Shown: in pieces, positions 1-7,513 of the stretch
Numbering within the stretch: the first letter of the stretch is position 1
How the letters are laid out: every line of letters begins with the position of its first letter
Origin: Chlamydiota bacterium
GTDB lineage: Bacteria > Chlamydiota > Chlamydiia > Chlamydiales > Criblamydiaceae
Length of the DNA: 32,194 nt
Reading direction: 5' to 3'
NCBI GenBank assembly: GCA_013288845.1
Contig: JABDBB010000014.1
Coordinates: 1 to 32,194, forward strand
Notes under the pieces: model-generated
Told to the model about the DNA's origin: nothing
The model's database searches: none
What the model saw: only the letters and a program-made list of their open reading frames with translations
Position numbers and translations under genes: made by a program

Positions 1-907
1 ATTTGATTCCCGCCTCATATCCGTATTCCTCGTATTTTTTGAATACATCGGGATGAATAAATTCTTTCACACGCAGCTTCAGCCTGTTTGCCTGCAAATA
101 TTGTCCGATCGTGACGATATCACATCCCGCCTTCTGAAGATCGAGAAGAGTTTGTTGCACCTGTAATTCCGATTCACCCAATCCCACCATCAGACCCGAT
201 TTCACTAAAAGAGCGGTTCCTCTTTCAAAAGAAAATTGTTTTGCTGCCCGCAAAATTGCAAGGGTTCTCTCATATGTTGCCTTATGCCTGACTCTCGGCG
301 TCAATTCCCGTACCGTTTCGATGTTGTGATTAAAAATTTCAGGCTCTGCAGCAAGCACGACATATAAATCTTCTATATTTCCGTTGAAATCGGATGTCAG
401 CACTTCAATTGTACAATCGACAACGGAACGACGCACCTCCCGAATGACCGATGCAATATGCGCAGCTCCCTGATCAGGAAGATCATCCCGGCCCACCATT
501 GTGATCACAACATGCTTCAATCCCAGTTTTTTTACCGAATCGGCTATCCGCTCCGGTTCATCTTTTTCGAGGGGCTTCGGCTGTTTATTAAAATCGATAT
601 CGCAAAATCCACAGGCACGAGTGCACTCTTTTCCCATAATCAGAAAAGTAGCTGTTTTTTTTGACCAACACTCCGGAAGATTCGGACATTTAGCCTCTTC
701 ACAAACTGTGTAGAGACGATTTTCTTCCAAAATATTTCCTGTTTTCCACAAATTATTCCCTTCAGGGAGTTTTCTGTGCAGCCATGAAGGAAATCTTCCG
801 GGTCCGACAGCTTTATGCTCTGCCCGCTCTTCCGGATTATCAGGAAGAATGTTCAGCTTGTTTTTTTTTACCTGGGGTTTGTGATTGAAATCATCTTTTT
901 GTAGCAT
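1..907 (-). CDS. lipA: Lipoyl synthase (3' end beyond window)
   Basis: Radical-SAM enzyme that inserts two sulfurs into octanoyl groups on lipoyl domains of 2-oxoacid dehydrogenases and related proteins, in the cytosol. I translated the minus strand from ATG at 907. Both iron-sulfur clusters are visible: the LipA-specific triad C69, C74, C80 (CEEAKCPNLPEC) and the radical-SAM triad C95, C99, C102 (CTRACGFCDID). About 302 codons are present and the frame is open to the left edge, so the C-terminus is missing. It starts 9 bp after the lpdA stop, so the two are very likely co-transcribed, as in Chlamydia (CT557-CT558). No good Shine-Dalgarno precedes the ATG, so translation may be coupled to lpdA. 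Identity is secure. Confidence 0.95.
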   Translation of the reverse strand, partial: MLQKDDFNHKPQVKKNKLNILPDNPEERAEHKAVGPGRFPSWLHRKLPEGNNLWKTGNILEENRLYTVCEEAKCPNLPECWSKKTATFLIMGKECTRACGFCDIDFNKQPKPLEKDEPERIADSVKKLGLKHVVITMVGRDDLPDQGAAHIASVIREVRRSVVDCTIEVLTSDFNGNIEDLYVVLAAEPEIFNHNIETVRELTPRVRHKATYERTLAILRAAKQFSFERGTALLVKSGLMVGLGESELQVQQTLLDLQKAGCDIVTIGQYLQANRLKLRVKEFIHPDVFKKYEEYGYEAGIK

Positions 908-916
908 GGTCAGTAC

Positions 917-2332
917 TTAGCCGGTTGTGCGTTTCTTTTTGGGAGGGAGGTGTAAAGGAGTATCATTTACCATAAGCGCAGCTTCATGCCAAATTTCTGC
1001 CATTGTGGGATGTGCGTGGATCGTTTCTATCACACAGTCAAGAGTCAGCTCGTTAGCTACGGCAATCCCCGCTTCGGCAATCAAAATTCCGGCTTCGGAT
1101 CCTACTATTTGCGCTCCTAAAATCTGACCTGTGGCTGTATCTATCACAATTTGAGCAAATCCTTCCGTTTCTCCTGTAGCCTGCGCTTTTCCGAGCGCCC
1201 GGAACGGAAAGGATCCGGATTTTGCATGATATCCTTCTTCCAGAGCTTTTTCTAAGGTAAGTCCGACACTTGCGATTTCCGGATCGGTAAAAATCACGGA
1301 AGGAATGGCATCATAATGCATATGTGCCTCTTTCCCGCATGCATTTTTTGCTGCGACCATACCTTGATGTGAAGCGACATGTGCAAGCCACCATGTAGAG
1401 GCAATATCCCCTACTGCATATATTCCGGGAATATTCGTCTCCATCTTATCATTGACCCGGATAATTCCGTTTTCTTCCACAATGACCCCGATAGTATCCA
1501 ATCCTATTCCGGAGGTGTTGAGGGAACGGCCTGTACATACAAGAGAGAGATCGGCAAAAGTACTTTCCCCGTTTCCTAATAAAACGGTAACTCCCTCTTT
1601 TTCCTTTTTAATTTCTTTTACGCCGGCGCCGGTCTTAATAGAAATGCCCCTTTTCATGAAGGCTTTCGCAAGGAAATCCGATACTTCAGGACTCTCCCCG
1701 GGCAATAATGTAGGCATCATCTCAAAAATTGTTACTTTAGTCCCTAAAATATTATAAAGAGAGGCAAACTCACACCCTATTATTCCTCCGCCTATAATGG
1801 CGAGTGTCTTGGGCAATTCAGAAATTTCCAACAGGGAGGTAGAGTCGTGAATATATCGATAATCAAAAGGAAAGGCTCCTATACTCCGAGGTTCGGATCC
1901 GGTGGCAATAATCGTTTTTGCAGCTTGTATAATTGTATTGGTAGCGCCGGTCACTTTAATTTCTCTCTCCGAAATAAATTTTCCGAAGCCTTTTATAATG
2001 GTGATGCGATTAGAATTGATCAGCCCTTCCACACTTTTACACATCGTGCTGACAATTTTGTCCTTCCGCTCTTTCATCTTCGCAAAATCTACCCGTACAT
2101 CGGAAACGGAAATACCGAAATCGGCGACATGATTCAAAGAATGAAACAAACGGGCACCGGCAATGAGCGCTTTAGTGGGGATGCATCCGCGATTGAGACA
2201 GGTCCCTCCCAATCCTTTCTCGTCAATAAGAACAACTTTTTTTCCTAATTGTGCCGCTTCTATAGCTGCAGGATACCCTCCGGGTCCCCCTCCAATGACT
2301 GCGATATCAAATTTTTCAGGCTCCGGATTCAT
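917..2332 (-). CDS. lpdA: Dihydrolipoyl dehydrogenase (E3)
   Basis: FAD flavoprotein that reoxidises dihydrolipoamide with NAD+ in the pyruvate and 2-oxoglutarate dehydrogenase complexes. The 471-residue length is normal. An N-terminal FAD-binding GGGPGG motif lies at residues 14-19. The redox disulfide is C45/C50 in GGTCLNRGCIP. A second Rossmann motif for NAD (IIGGGIIGCEFA) is near residue 180. The C-terminal dimerisation domain carries the catalytic H441 and E446 in HAHPTMAE. The tail ends in a short basic stretch (PPKKKRTTG). It is the first gene of the lpdA-lipA pair and diverges from the zinc-ribbon gene at 2551. All catalytic residues expected of E3 are present. Confidence 0.97.
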   Translation of the reverse strand: MNPEPEKFDIAVIGGGPGGYPAAIEAAQLGKKVVLIDEKGLGGTCLNRGCIPTKALIAGARLFHSLNHVADFGISVSDVRVDFAKMKERKDKIVSTMCKSVEGLINSNRITIIKGFGKFISEREIKVTGATNTIIQAAKTIIATGSEPRSIGAFPFDYRYIHDSTSLLEISELPKTLAIIGGGIIGCEFASLYNILGTKVTIFEMMPTLLPGESPEVSDFLAKAFMKRGISIKTGAGVKEIKKEKEGVTVLLGNGESTFADLSLVCTGRSLNTSGIGLDTIGVIVEENGIIRVNDKMETNIPGIYAVGDIASTWWLAHVASHQGMVAAKNACGKEAHMHYDAIPSVIFTDPEIASVGLTLEKALEEGYHAKSGSFPFRALGKAQATGETEGFAQIVIDTATGQILGAQIVGSEAGILIAEAGIAVANELTLDCVIETIHAHPTMAEIWHEAALMVNDTPLHLPPKKKRTTG

Positions 2333-2550
2333 AAATTGCTGTCCTTTCCGCTTGCGATAACTTATAATTTCGAAGATACTAAATTTCCTCTTTCTTGATA
2401 AAGGATTTAAGCATGACTTTTGCCGGCCTTCTATTTTTACATTCTCCTGATAGGTTTTTGTTGAAAATAAATATTAAATCCGGAATAGAAAGCATAGAGC
2501 CGGTATAATCGCTCTAAGCTATTAAAAATAATAAAAATAAGAATATTTAT

Positions 2551-3054
2551 ATGACTCATCAAACAAAATGCAAGCTTTGCTGGAACTGCGAAGGAAGAGT
2601 GGGCCTTACCGAAGAGCACTGCTCCTTTTGCGGAGTATATCTCAGCCCCGCCTCTTCCTATAATGAATCGGAAGAGAAAGAAGAAGATTACTCTCCCCCT
2701 TATAATAATGAACCGGAATCCTACACGGAAATCCCGCAGGCTCCCTATACTTCCGAACCGAAAACCAAAAAAAATTATCCGGAGACTGCGGAAGCTTCAG
2801 AAGCTTCTGAAAAAAGCTCGCTCACTTCTCTATTTTCAGATCGGATGTTTCAAACAGTGTATCCTTTAGGATTGCTGCTGGCGGGGGCGATTTTCTCTCT
2901 TTTCGGACTCGTTCTCTTGTTGTTTTCTGATTCACAGGGACGCTTAACTTTGCAGTGGGAAGGGGGATATTGGTATATCTATCTCCTCATCAGTACGGGA
3001 ATGCTCTTTTTCGGATGGAAGGCTCTCTCCCAATTAGATGAAGCGGAAAGCTAA
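2551..3054 (+). CDS. Zinc-ribbon protein with two C-terminal membrane helices
   Basis: Hypothetical protein of 167 residues. The first 30 residues hold a treble-clef or zinc-ribbon-like set of cysteines (C7, C10, C13, then C24 and C27 in CSFCG). Residues 33-95 are low-complexity and rich in E, S, P and Y, probably disordered. Two hydrophobic segments follow at about 104-126 and 139-158, with a short acidic tail. The likely topology is a cytosolic zinc-binding head tethered to the inner membrane. A TATAAT at 2504-2509 lies upstream, but I see no matching -35. It diverges from lpdA. I do not recognise a family with known function. Confidence 0.75.
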   Translation: MTHQTKCKLCWNCEGRVGLTEEHCSFCGVYLSPASSYNESEEKEEDYSPPYNNEPESYTEIPQAPYTSEPKTKKNYPETAEASEASEKSSLTSLFSDRMFQTVYPLGLLLAGAIFSLFGLVLLLFSDSQGRLTLQWEGGYWYIYLLISTGMLFFGWKALSQLDEAES

Positions 3055-3090
3055 TGCAACACTGTACTGTATAAAATGAAAAGTTATAAT

Positions 3091-3114
3091 CCGGATAAAA
3101 TCCGGGAAATTTTT
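3091..3114 (+). terminator. Possible intrinsic terminator after the zinc-ribbon gene
   Basis: A 6-bp inverted repeat CCGGAT / ATCCGG with an AAA loop (3091-3105) lies 36 bp after the stop and is followed within a few bases by a run of five T. The stem is short. The site sits between convergent genes. Moderate to low confidence. Confidence 0.4.
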
Positions 3115-3130
3115 AACTTATCGTTACCTT

Positions 3131-3565
3131 CTACCAAGGTAAATCGGAATTTTCCGACACCTCTGTATCCATGTTTTCCTCTGTACGTTTCGTCTTACAG
3201 ACTATTTCGGAAATTTTCAAAGTTCCTTCTATGTTCACAACGGTAAATTCGGATCTATCCAGAATCTTCCAACGATGTTTCCACCCCTCAAAATTTTCTG
3301 TGATTATCTCTATAAATATTTGTGCCATGGCCTTATTTTCTCCCCTCTTGTGTGAGATAGACATCTCCCCCGGAACCAAGTCGGTATGCTTAAAAAGACA
3401 ATTTTTATAGACCTCTAAAACAGCTTCTTTTCCTTCCGTTTTATTATCGTCTTTGTATAATTTCACATCTTCGGTTAAAAGTTGACTAACTGTATCTATA
3501 TAAGGTTCATAAAAAATTGCCTCTAAATAGGCTTTAACAACGGCACCCGGACTCTGAATAAATAT
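3131..3565 (-). CDS. NTF2-like paralogue 1, without a normal start codon (possible pseudogene)
   Basis: From the first usual start (GTG at 3466) this is a 111-residue ORF. The frame stays open upstream to a stop at 3589-3587, and that extension (GAVVKAYLEAIFYEPYIDTV, then SQLLTEDV) aligns with the N-termini of the paralogues at 3720-4199 and 4447-4893. A good Shine-Dalgarno (AAGGAG, 3577-3572) sits where theirs does. At the place of their ATG this gene has ATA (3565) or ATT (3559), so it either uses a rare start or is dying. The promoter position is also degenerate (see findings). The predicted fold is an alpha helix pair followed by beta strands, as in NTF2/SnoaL-like proteins; this is inference only. 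Function unknown. Confidence 0.55.
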   Translation of the reverse strand: MFIQSPGAVVKAYLEAIFYEPYIDTVSQLLTEDVKLYKDDNKTEGKEAVLEVYKNCLFKHTDLVPGEMSISHKRGENKAMAQIFIEIITENFEGWKHRWKILDRSEFTVVNIEGTLKISEIVCKTKRTEENMDTEVSENSDLPW

Positions 3566-3661
3566 ATTTTTCTCCTTTTTTAACGGTTAATGATAATGAA
3601 CAATTGCAGCATGTCATATTCGACTAAATTATCAAAAAAAAAAAATTTTTTGGGCAAATCA

Positions 3662-3698
3662 CTCCTAAATATTTACCTGAGCAGCAAATATTTAGGAG
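3662..3698 (-). terminator. Perfect 13-bp inverted repeat downstream of paralogue 2
   Basis: CTCCTAAATATTT at 3662-3674 and its exact reverse complement at 3686-3698 flank an 11-base loop, starting 22 bp after the stop of the gene ending at 3720. The stem is AT-rich. On the minus strand a long T-run follows only about a dozen bases later, so it may be a terminator or a transcript-end stabiliser rather than a textbook intrinsic terminator. Confidence 0.5.
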
Positions 3699-3719
3699 GA
3701 GGAAGTTTTTTATGATTTT

Positions 3720-4199
3720 TTATAAGATAAGCCCATCAGAGATAGTTTCTTTAGGTTTGGATCTTAACAATTTACGCACGGAGGAGAATCTACCCTCATC
3801 GATCTTCTGTGTAAATTGTCTTTCTTCATCCAGGCAAGTAACAATTTTGTAAATTCTAGACTCTCCGTTTTCTTCCTGCCTATAGTAGACTTTAAGTACG
3901 TTTTGTGAAATAGTACAGATCTTTTTTTCCTTATCTAATTTTTGTATATTAAACCTAAGGCACTCTATATTTTCTCCTACACTCTCAATACTTGAACTCT
4001 TTACAAAAGTATCCGGACCGGGAAGAATTTGCCGAAACTCTCTCAAAACACGATCTTTTCCCATCATTCCGGGCCGTCTTCTTCCTCTACTCTCCTCAGT
4101 TTTTTCCACATCATCAGTTAAAATATTGCTGAGCGCTTCTTCACTAAAAACTTTGTAATAGAAACCAATCAAGATATAAGAAACAGCATTTGCTTGCAT
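3720..4199 (-). CDS. NTF2-like paralogue 2, hypothetical
   Basis: Hypothetical protein of 159 residues with no signal peptide or membrane segment. It is related to the neighbour at 4447-4893. The pair share an N-terminal helix followed by a LxxIxTxDVxKT segment, a central helix (RVLREFRQIL versus QVLEVYRKLI), an LRxNxQKL strand, a CxIS segment and IYKIVT near the C-terminus. The helix-then-sheet pattern and size resemble the NTF2/SnoaL-like fold, which includes enzymes, adaptors and immunity proteins. No catalytic residues can be assigned. It starts at ATG 4199 after an AAAAGGAAA ribosome-binding stretch and has its own strong promoter at 4244-4272. The basic tail (SVRKLLRSKPKE) is not present in paralogue 3. 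Confidence 0.65.
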   Translation of the reverse strand: MQANAVSYILIGFYYKVFSEEALSNILTDDVEKTEESRGRRRPGMMGKDRVLREFRQILPGPDTFVKSSSIESVGENIECLRFNIQKLDKEKKICTISQNVLKVYYRQEENGESRIYKIVTCLDEERQFTQKIDEGRFSSVRKLLRSKPKETISDGLIL

Positions 4200-4243
4200 A
4201 TATATTTCCTTTTTTTAAAAGTTTAACGGACATCGACAATGCA

Positions 4244-4272
4244 AGTATATCTTATTGCATTAAAGGTGTAAA
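4244..4272 (-). promoter_or_regulatory. Sigma70-type promoter for paralogue 2
   Basis: On the minus strand, TTTACA (4272-4267), a 17-bp spacer, then TATACT (4249-4244), about 45 bp before the ATG. The same arrangement at the same distance from a conserved TTAACGG block occurs upstream of paralogue 3, so the promoter was duplicated together with the gene. Confidence 0.7.
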
Positions 4273-4361
4273 AATAAAAATTAATCATTATCTCTTCACA
4301 ATTGAACTACAAGCATTTAAAGTAAGAAATTCAACCGTTACGTGCAACGTATGGAATGTAT

Positions 4362-4429
4362 AAAACGCATTGACAGGTCAATGCGAAGGCAAAATGGTGA
4401 CAAGTCATCGCACTCCAAACGCTGCGCGA
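4362..4429 (+). repeat. Half copy (A) of the 200-bp inverted-arm element
   Basis: Only the right arm is present: hairpin CGCATTGAC-AG-GTCAATGCG, then a diverged GGTGAC..GTCA hairpin, then the terminal ACTCCAAACGCTGCGCGA. It is more diverged than the other copies. The first hairpin differs from the family consensus (GCATCGAC..GTCGATGC) by a compensated pair of changes. It lies just after the stop of the gene at 4447-4893. Confidence 0.85.
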
Positions 4430-4446
4430 GTAGATACAGCCCTTTT

Positions 4447-4893
4447 TTATAAGAGCTCGTCATCACTGACAGGGTCTATCGGGGTTTTGACTATTAAATC
4501 GAAAGAAGTAACAATTTTGTAAATTTTCAACATTTTATCTTCGTCCTTACAATAAAATTGGAGTTTTATTTTTGAAATAGAACAGGTTTGTGTTGAGGAA
4601 TTTAATTTTTGCACATTTAAGCGAAGGGAAGCTGAGTTTTCTTTAATCTTGATCTTTGTTTTTATTACATCAGTATCTTCTCTATTTTCGGCAATCAGTT
4701 TCCGGTATACTTCTAAAACTTGTTCTATGCCTTTAACCGGTTCTCTTTTTTTATCGGTATCATCAGTTTTTTTCACATCGCGAGTGAAAATATCTCTGAG
4801 CGCGGCTTCATTGGAGTTACAGTAACAAGCATCTATATAGGCAAGAACAAGAGCATGAGGATTTCGCTTAACATGGGAATCAGAAACATACAT
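4447..4893 (-). CDS. NTF2-like paralogue 3, hypothetical
   Basis: Hypothetical protein of 148 residues, clearly paralogous to 3720-4199 and more weakly to 3131-3565 (shared ALVLAYID.., DIFTRDVKKT, QVLEVYR, LRLNVQKL, IYKIVTSFD). It is soluble, with no signal peptide, and ends in an acidic tail (DPVSDDELL). The NTF2-like fold is inferred from size and pattern only. ATG at 4893 follows an AAAAAAGGAATT ribosome-binding stretch. It has its own promoter (4941-4969), so the three paralogues are separate transcription units rather than one operon. Its 3' side carries repeat copy A and its 5' side leads into the segment that ends in copy B. Confidence 0.65.
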   Translation of the reverse strand: MYVSDSHVKRNPHALVLAYIDACYCNSNEAALRDIFTRDVKKTDDTDKKREPVKGIEQVLEVYRKLIAENREDTDVIKTKIKIKENSASLRLNVQKLNSSTQTCSISKIKLQFYCKDEDKMLKIYKIVTSFDLIVKTPIDPVSDDELL

Positions 4894-4940
4894 ATATACA
4901 ATTCCTTTTTTAAAAAAGTTTAACGGACATTGACAACGAA

Positions 4941-4969
4941 ATTATATCTTATACTGCTAAATGTGTAAA
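4941..4969 (-). promoter_or_regulatory. Sigma70-type promoter for paralogue 3
   Basis: On the minus strand, TTTACA (4969-4964), exactly 17 bp, then TATAAT (4946-4941). The -10 is perfect and the -35 matches 5 of 6. It is about 48 bp before the ATG at 4893. The flanking block is shared with the paralogue 2 promoter. Confidence 0.75.
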
Positions 4970-5121
4970 ATTAAAAATTAAATCATTGTTCGTCCGGAAT
5001 TGAACTACAGGCATTTAGAGTTAAAAAATTCAAGCGTTGTGCGTGATTAATTCGCATACGCATTAAGCTAATATGAATTAAGTGATTTATAATTAGTTAG
5101 TTATGTAAAATGTAATTGAAT

Positions 5122-5322
5122 TCGCGCAGCGTTTGGAGTGCGCGTGACTCGTCACCGCTTTGCCCTCGACTCGACTTGTCAAGGCGGTTTAAGCGTTATT
5201 TTGTGTTTATAGATATTCAGAAATTCGTTCAAAGATTAGTTCTCTAAGTTTTTAAAAACGCATCGACAAGTCGATGCGAGGGCAAAGCGGTGACGAGTCA
5301 CCGCACTCCAAACGCTGCGCGA
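5122..5322 (+). repeat. Inverted-arm repeat element, full copy (B)
   Basis: 201 bp. The left arm begins TCGCGCAGCGTTTGGAGTGC. It is followed by hairpin GTGACTCGTCAC, CTTTGCCCTCG and a CTCGACTTGTC.. hairpin. A roughly 65-bp AT-rich core (TTTGTGTTTATAGATATTCA) follows. The right arm is the reverse complement, with GCATCGAC-AA-GTCGATGC, AGGGCAAAG, GGTGAC-GA-GTCACC and ACTCCAAACGCTGCGCGA. No ORF lies inside, so it is MITE-like in form. It lies downstream of the gene ending at 5395. Confidence 0.9.
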
Positions 5323-5394
5323 GTTTAAATTTTTGTTAACCTAAAGAATTAACTATTAATTATTTACAGAAGCCTATTATCCGGCATTATGATC

Positions 5395-6852
5395 TTAGCT
5401 TAACGCGTATGCGACTATTCGCTCTATTGCCTCTTTCAGGGCTTTTTTGAAGAGGATACCCGGAGCTATCGGTGCAGCCCCTTTTTCCATTCTGTAACGG
5501 ACATTCCCTTTTTCCCAAAGGGCAAATCCTTTTAACAACTCCGCGTCCGACTCATGCCTATTCCGCTCTTTGTCGCATAATTCTTTTTCGGAATGGATGA
5601 AAACCGCCCCTTTTGCCGCGTGGATCGTTTCCATTATGGTGACTCCGCCGCCGCCGTAAATTCCTAAATTGCATCTTTGCATAAGAGGAGCAATCTCATC
5701 ATCATCCTGAAAGCCTAGAGGGATGATCAGGATATTTTTTTTGTATTCTTCGGGTATTTCTTTGGCGATCCGGCACACTCGATAAAAAAGATCTATTTTT
5801 TTAGCTTCGTGCCTTCCGCATCCGGCAAAAAAAATAAATCTATGCGAGAGTTCCCGGTTACATGCATCTATTGCAATCTCTATGAAATCGCTCAGATAAT
5901 CGAGCGTTTTGTAGGCCGTTTCACTGCCTATAGTAGAGAATACAATACAGTCTTTGTCGTTTACGGGAATATGAATCACTTTTTTAGGTGCATAAGGAAA
6001 AAGTCCGCCGAAACAGGAAATTTTCTGTAATTTTTTCTGCATCAGTTCCTCATGGAATCGAAACTCTTCCTCATTGTTGATTTTGATTTGTATCCGGTTA
6101 CAAGAAGAATTTTGTAAATTAAAGAAGGCGGGTCGCAGCGGAAAATCGGAATATTTCACCAAAGAAGGTTCATCAGGATTGTAATATAGATTGAATTGAT
6201 GCTTCCACCACTCCTGTTCGTTCATGTTGTTTTCAATAAGAGGTCGGGTGGTGATGACCTGTAAATTTTTTTTATTTTTTTTAGATAGATTTTTTAAAGG
6301 TTCGGAATAATGAATTGCATCGGAGGTGGGCAGATCGGTCAACATCTTATACACCTTAATCTTTCTGCCTGAAACGGCATTTACCGCACGCACTGCTTTC
6401 ATGATGACCGAGGTGGCAAGAGGCTGCACATCCAGAACACAGGTGACCGATTTTTTGCGCATCAACGCAGTAAAAATAGAGAAAAAAATGGGAATAAAAA
6501 AAAGAACATCGACCAATTCAAGATGGGTAGGACCTTTGAATAAGAAATTACGGAAAGGTCGTCCTTTGACTAAAAACTCCTGTTTCCCGATATCGCCGTT
6601 TTTTTTTGCGTTGTTCCAACCTTGGTTCATCATGTTGTAAATGAATTTGCCGAGCGGCTTAGGAAAAGAATTTTTTATTATATCGACCGTATAAAATTTA
6701 TTTTCAGTGGCGCTGTTTTGCATTTCAAATATGTGATTGAGGGCCTGCAGCACTGTTTTATGCCCGCCTCCTCCGCCGTTTGTGACTCCTAAAACAGAAC
6801 CTTCTGAGGTAAAATCCACACATTTTTTATGATATTCCGACTGATTGCTCAT
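5395..6852 (-). CDS. GT-B glycosyltransferase-like protein (MGDG synthase/MurG-like)
   Basis: 485 residues. The N-terminus has VTNGGGGGHKTVLQAL (about residues 24-39), like the glycine-rich GGGH loop of MGDG synthases, diglucosyl-diacylglycerol synthases and MurG. The C-terminal half has CNLGIYGGGGVTIMETIHAAKGAVFIHSE, like the nucleotide-sugar binding GGG..TxxE loop of this GT-B clan. Between them is a possible membrane-associated hydrophobic segment (DVLFFIPIFFSIFTALM, near 115-130). It may therefore glycosylate a lipid at the membrane, but donor and acceptor cannot be read from sequence, and a non-enzymatic relative is possible. A GGGAA ribosome-binding stretch precedes ATG 6852. The last seven codons recur as DNA inside the repeat regions (see findings). 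Confidence 0.6.
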   Translation of the reverse strand: MSNQSEYHKKCVDFTSEGSVLGVTNGGGGGHKTVLQALNHIFEMQNSATENKFYTVDIIKNSFPKPLGKFIYNMMNQGWNNAKKNGDIGKQEFLVKGRPFRNFLFKGPTHLELVDVLFFIPIFFSIFTALMRKKSVTCVLDVQPLATSVIMKAVRAVNAVSGRKIKVYKMLTDLPTSDAIHYSEPLKNLSKKNKKNLQVITTRPLIENNMNEQEWWKHQFNLYYNPDEPSLVKYSDFPLRPAFFNLQNSSCNRIQIKINNEEEFRFHEELMQKKLQKISCFGGLFPYAPKKVIHIPVNDKDCIVFSTIGSETAYKTLDYLSDFIEIAIDACNRELSHRFIFFAGCGRHEAKKIDLFYRVCRIAKEIPEEYKKNILIIPLGFQDDDEIAPLMQRCNLGIYGGGGVTIMETIHAAKGAVFIHSEKELCDKERNRHESDAELLKGFALWEKGNVRYRMEKGAAPIAPGILFKKALKEAIERIVAYALS

Positions 6853-7078
6853 ATTTCCCGGCTTAAATTTAAAAATTATTTTTTTTAACTCAAAACTCAG
6901 ATTATTATACGATATTATCTTCTTTTTTCATCTTATTAATTATAAGGCATTGAAACAAAATTTAAAACGGAATAACCCGTAAAAATTGTTCCTGTCATTT
7001 TGATCTACCCCGTATTATCCGGAGTATGTTAAAAAATATTTTTATGAAATAAAGATTTTATGACCGGCAATTTATTAT

Positions 7079-7513
7079 ATGGAAAAAATTAAAAACGGAG
7101 ATCTCGTCACCTTCCGCTACTCGGGAAGACTAGAGAATGGAACTCTTTTCGATACAACAGAGGGAAAATCCCCTTTTTCCTGTGTCATCGGAAGCGGAAT
7201 TCTATTTCCTTTTTTTGAAAGTAAACTTGTGGGGATGAAAAAGGGAGAAAAAAAGACTTTTATGATCCCTTTCCGACATGCCTACGGAGATATTCGAAAA
7301 AATCTCATATGGGATGTTTCCAAAGAGCGTTTACCTCCCGGATTGCAACCGCATGTCGGAATGAAACTAAAGGTACATTTAAAAAAATCGGGTCGCGATC
7401 GCTCTGTCCGGATTGCAAGTCTCGGTAAATTCGCCGTGACAATAGACGCCAACCATCCCCTTGCCGGGAAAGACCTCTATTACGAAGTAGAAATCCTTAC
7501 TATCAACTCATAG
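7079..7513 (+). CDS. slyD: SlyD-like FKBP-type peptidyl-prolyl isomerase
   Basis: 144-residue cytosolic prolyl isomerase/chaperone. The FKBP part shows [18 protein letters not shown] at residues 10-27, the core [20 protein letters not shown], then PFRHAYGD. An insert-in-flap domain follows, and the chain closes with [16 protein letters not shown], the SlyD hallmark. There is no signal peptide and no His-rich metal-binding tail. It is therefore a short SlyD, unlike the exported Mip-type FKBP of Chlamydia. Its stop overlaps the end of the convergent uvrB by 11 bp. No strong Shine-Dalgarno precedes ATG 7079. Confidence 0.85.
   Translation: MEKIKNGDLVTFRYSGRLENGTLFDTTEGKSPFSCVIGSGILFPFFESKLVGMKKGEKKTFMIPFRHAYGDIRKNLIWDVSKERLPPGLQPHVGMKLKVHLKKSGRDRSVRIASLGKFAVTIDANHPLAGKDLYYEVEILTINS

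Larger units (their letters stand above)
4894..5394. other. Non-coding gap with promoter, duplicated upstream segment and repeat B
   Basis: About 500 bp without a gene. From the right side of the gene at 4893 it holds a segment (4918-5048) homologous to 4221-4348 upstream of paralogue 2. Next comes a 67-bp AT-rich block (5054-5120), about 90% identical to 19429-19494. Repeat element B follows (5122-5322), then a short AT-rich stretch up to the stop of the gene at 5395. No further ORF with coding character was seen. Confidence 0.7.

Noticed and set aside
2437-2619. 60-codon minus-strand ORF between lpdA and the zinc-ribbon gene
   Set aside because: It overlaps the zinc-ribbon gene start and the promoter region, and its composition is not protein-like.
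5122-5322. CRISPR array or phage attachment site
   Set aside because: The units are inverted arms with an AT-rich core, not direct repeats with unique spacers, and there is no integrase or cas gene.
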